Assembly (NCBI GenBank): GCA_025360565.1
Contig: JANYBY010000355.1
Coordinates: forward strand, 1-7,101
Source of the DNA: Bacteroidota bacterium
Lineage (GTDB): Bacteria > Bacteroidota > Bacteroidia > B-17B0 > Aurantibacillaceae
Length of the DNA stretch: 7,101 nt
Direction: 5' to 3'
Position numbers and translations under genes: made by a program. Positions 5,568 through 7,101 of the stretch are shown here, piece after piece; positions within the stretch are counted from its first letter, which is position 1; each line of letters starts with the position of its first letter. The notes under the pieces were generated by a model. It did no database searches, was not told the origin of the DNA, and worked only from the letters and a program-made list of their open reading frames with translations.

Positions 5568-7040
5568 TTAATTCATTTTATAAATTGAAAAGGTGGATCT
5601 TTCCATCCATCCATTAAAATTAAAGTTACTCAACCAAACAGGAAAATTACTGTACACTTTATTAAATTGTTTATTTTTTATCTTTAGGGTATCCGTTCTA
5701 TTAAATACTTCCGAAAAATAAAAAACTTCCCGGTTTTGACTGTCAATAGTTGCATTTTCATTTAACTCTAAAGGTCTTAAATTTTTATTACGGAAATAAT
5801 TTAAACTTCCGTTGTTGCTATAAGGGTTATTTTCTTTGTACAATAATACCACTTGTTTATTCTGCGTTATATTGTAAATACTTTTTAGCACTTGCCCCGA
5901 ATTGCTCGCGGGCACAAATGAAAATATAGCAAGCGCCATAAAATTACACACTACAAAAAGCCTTGTAACCGTTTTAGTTCTTATAAAGTTTAATATCGCG
6001 CTTTTGTTTCTATCAACCGATTCAAAATAATACAAGATCATAAACGGCAAAAAATTGAGTAAGGGGAAAAGAAAACGCAGCTCCTTGTGCGGAACAAAAA
6101 TCTGCAGGAGCACGAATGGCAGTGTGATCCAGGTGATTACATGTTTTTTAAATTTTATCCAGAACAAAATGATTACGACAACAATAACTACGCTAAAAGG
6201 AGGAATTAAATTAAGAACAGATTCCGTTAAATAAAAATAAACCGGCATGGTACCAAATTGATTTGCGCCACCCTTAAAAAAATTGAGATAAAGATAATTC
6301 CACCATGAGATCGTCCATTCTGAATACAGCCATTTATCAATGACCACGCCGGTTCCCAGCGAAAAGAAAACGCCGATAGCACAATACACAAAAAACTTTT
6401 TATCAACCTTTGCCATAAACCATTGCCAGGCCAAAAAACCACCCATCATAAAACCGATCTGGAAACGGGTTAAAAATGCAAGTCCCATTAACACGCCGCC
6501 AAAGGAACACCTCATCCTAAATCCTTCTCCAAAGGAGAAGGATTTGGCATTACGTATACACAAAACAAAACCCAACAAAAATAAAGTTGACGAAAAATTT
6601 TCGGATAATAACCTTGCGTGAAAATAAGGAAGGAACCAGAACAACGTTCCAAATAACCAAAAGATGATTCTTGTTCCTTCGCTTTTAATATCCCTTTCTA
6701 AATAATTTAATACCTGAACAATTGCCCAAAAAGAAAGCAGAGCCTGAAATAAACGCAGCACAAACGAAATGGTAAACGGGTTGGTGATCGAGATAAAATT
6801 TAATGCTTTTGTAAAACAATACACCCATAAAGGTTCAATGCCGGAGCGCATTTTGGAGCCAAACTCCCAGGGGAGATCTGCGGCTGAATTTAAGCCTAAT
6901 TTATATCCTGCAAATTCATAAACCTGGAATAATTCATCCGCATGATGAAAACCAAAACTGAAATAAGCTGTTATAATATGAACAAGGAGTCCGAAAAATA
7001 AGATGCCGTTTTTATTTAGACTTGTTATTTTGAAATTCAT
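5568..7040 (-). CDS. GT22-like (Alg9/PIG-B type) polytopic mannosyltransferase
   Basis: The 490-residue protein has about ten membrane helices (starting near residues 12, 70, 91, 124, 151, 183, 216, 277, 301, 322 and 360) and a C-terminal soluble tail from about 378. The first outside loop carries FHHADELFQVYEFAGYKLG, with the HxDExFQ...E pattern (His33-Ala-Asp35-Glu36, Gln39). After LPWEFGSKMRSGIEPLW, the later motif is PHKELRFLFPLLNFLPF (His318-Lys-Glu320). These three pieces are hallmarks of glycosyltransferase family 22, the GT-C fold enzymes that move mannose from a polyprenyl-phosphate donor in ER glycan and GPI-anchor synthesis; bacterial relatives exist. The acidic residues in the first loop are the expected catalytic site, facing the periplasm. 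The sugar and acceptor are unknown here. Residues 165-181 are encoded by an in-frame palindromic segment (6498-6548) in a loop between helices. The gene is followed after 3 bases by a lipoprotein gene. A plain GT39/GT83-like enzyme is a less likely alternative. Confidence 0.82.
   Translation of the reverse strand: MNFKITSLNKNGILFFGLLVHIITAYFSFGFHHADELFQVYEFAGYKLGLNSAADLPWEFGSKMRSGIEPLWVYCFTKALNFISITNPFTISFVLRLFQALLSFWAIVQVLNYLERDIKSEGTRIIFWLFGTLFWFLPYFHARLLSENFSSTLFLLGFVLCIRNAKSFSFGEGFRMRCSFGGVLMGLAFLTRFQIGFMMGGFLAWQWFMAKVDKKFFVYCAIGVFFSLGTGVVIDKWLYSEWTISWWNYLYLNFFKGGANQFGTMPVYFYLTESVLNLIPPFSVVIVVVIILFWIKFKKHVITWITLPFVLLQIFVPHKELRFLFPLLNFLPFMILYYFESVDRNKSAILNFIRTKTVTRLFVVCNFMALAIFSFVPASNSGQVLKSIYNITQNKQVVLLYKENNPYSNNGSLNYFRNKNLRPLELNENATIDSQNREVFYFSEVFNRTDTLKIKNKQFNKVYSNFPVWLSNFNFNGWMERSTFSIYKMN
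6498..6548. repeat. Palindromic repeat inserted in frame inside the GT22-like gene
   Basis: AAATCCTTCTCC (6519-6530) and GGAGAAGGATTT (6534-6545) form a perfect 12-bp stem with a 3-base AAA loop. On the coding (minus) strand the hairpin is followed by AGGATGAGGTGTTCC. An outer inverted pair, GCCAAA / TTTGGC, bounds the segment at 6543-6548 and 6498-6503, giving 51 bases that coincide exactly with 17 codons (Ala165 to Gly181). The hairpin itself encodes KSFSFGEGF (166-174). The CTCC-loop-GGAG core followed by GGATGAGG resembles a repeat widespread between genes in Bacteroidota, as I recall it. Pairing and frame are seen directly; insertion of a mobile palindrome is inference, and the outer 6-bp pair could be chance. 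Confidence 0.7.
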
Positions 7041-7048
7041 TCGTCCAA

Positions 7049-7101
7049 TTAAAACTGTTTACTTAAAGATTCTTCCAATGGTGCGAAAAATAATTTTGAG
7101 A
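7049..7101 (-). CDS. Possible 3' end of an upstream minus-strand gene (truncated by window edge)
   Basis: On the minus strand one frame enters from the edge and ends with TAA at 7051-7049, giving SKLFFAPLEESLSKQF as the C-terminus. The stop would lie 8 bases before the ATG of the GT22-like gene, an operon-like spacing that would also explain why no clear promoter is visible between 7041 and 7101. A second minus frame ends at 7059 (LKIIFRTIGRIFK) and looks equally protein-like, and an ATG at 7079 opens a plus frame, so the assignment is tentative. Confidence 0.3.
   Translation of the reverse strand, partial: SKLFFAPLEESLSKQF

Noticed and set aside
6227..6621. Open frames opposite or across the GT22-like gene (minus 6227-6442, plus 6340-6621)
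   Set aside because: Both overlap the middle of a convincing membrane protein gene. The plus frame is Lys/Pro-rich with no domain, as expected for the antisense of a membrane protein; the minus frame is an out-of-frame copy of the same helices.
1..7101. A novel defence, toxin-antitoxin or mobile-element system
   Set aside because: No gene in the window carries nuclease, toxin, reverse transcriptase, transposase or integrase motifs. RecG is the only helicase and is a full-length housekeeping form.

Overview
The window looks like a piece of an AT-rich chromosome from the phylum Bacteroidota (Bacteroidetes). The evidence is a separate atpD-atpC pair with a very short epsilon subunit, promoter-like boxes of the TTTG / TAnnTTTG type used in this phylum, a short two-helix histidine kinase typical of the group, Lys-rich Sec signals, and intergenic regions holding small palindromic repeats. 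This is ordinary core and housekeeping DNA with a lightly accessory right end. I see no RNA gene, CRISPR array, transposase, integrase or recognisable defence system, and no gene-free stretch longer than 300 bases (the longest is 2822-3019).

Layout. Plus strand: the 3' end of atpD (1-229), a hairpin repeat, atpC (296-532), a second inverted repeat with a candidate promoter, an orphan sensor histidine kinase (676-1692), and a small acidic protein of unknown function (1806-2150) with a good promoter. Minus strand: a predicted outer-membrane beta-barrel protein (2153-2821), convergent with the previous gene at a distance of 2 bases. Next come an 80-base inverted repeat, a recG promoter, and full-length recG on plus (3020-5116). 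A GA-rich hairpin repeat separates recG from a convergent minus-strand pair: a multi-pass membrane protein with the hallmarks of the GT22 (Alg9/PIG-B type) mannosyltransferases (5568-7040), followed 3 bases later by a small lipoprotein (5190-5564). The last 50 bases may hold the 3' end of another minus-strand gene.

How the genes relate. AtpD and AtpC belong to the F1 part of ATP synthase. The histidine kinase has no response regulator beside it, so its partner must be elsewhere. RecG acts in replication-fork and recombination repair and stands alone. The GT22-like protein and the lipoprotein are probably co-transcribed and act at the cell envelope, but their substrate cannot be read from the sequence.

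The most interesting signal is structural. Five unrelated palindromic repeats occur in 7.1 kb. Four lie between genes. The fifth, a perfect 12-bp stem with a 3-base loop inside a 51-base (17-codon) segment bounded by a short inverted repeat, lies in frame within the GT22-like gene and adds residues to a loop between membrane helices.
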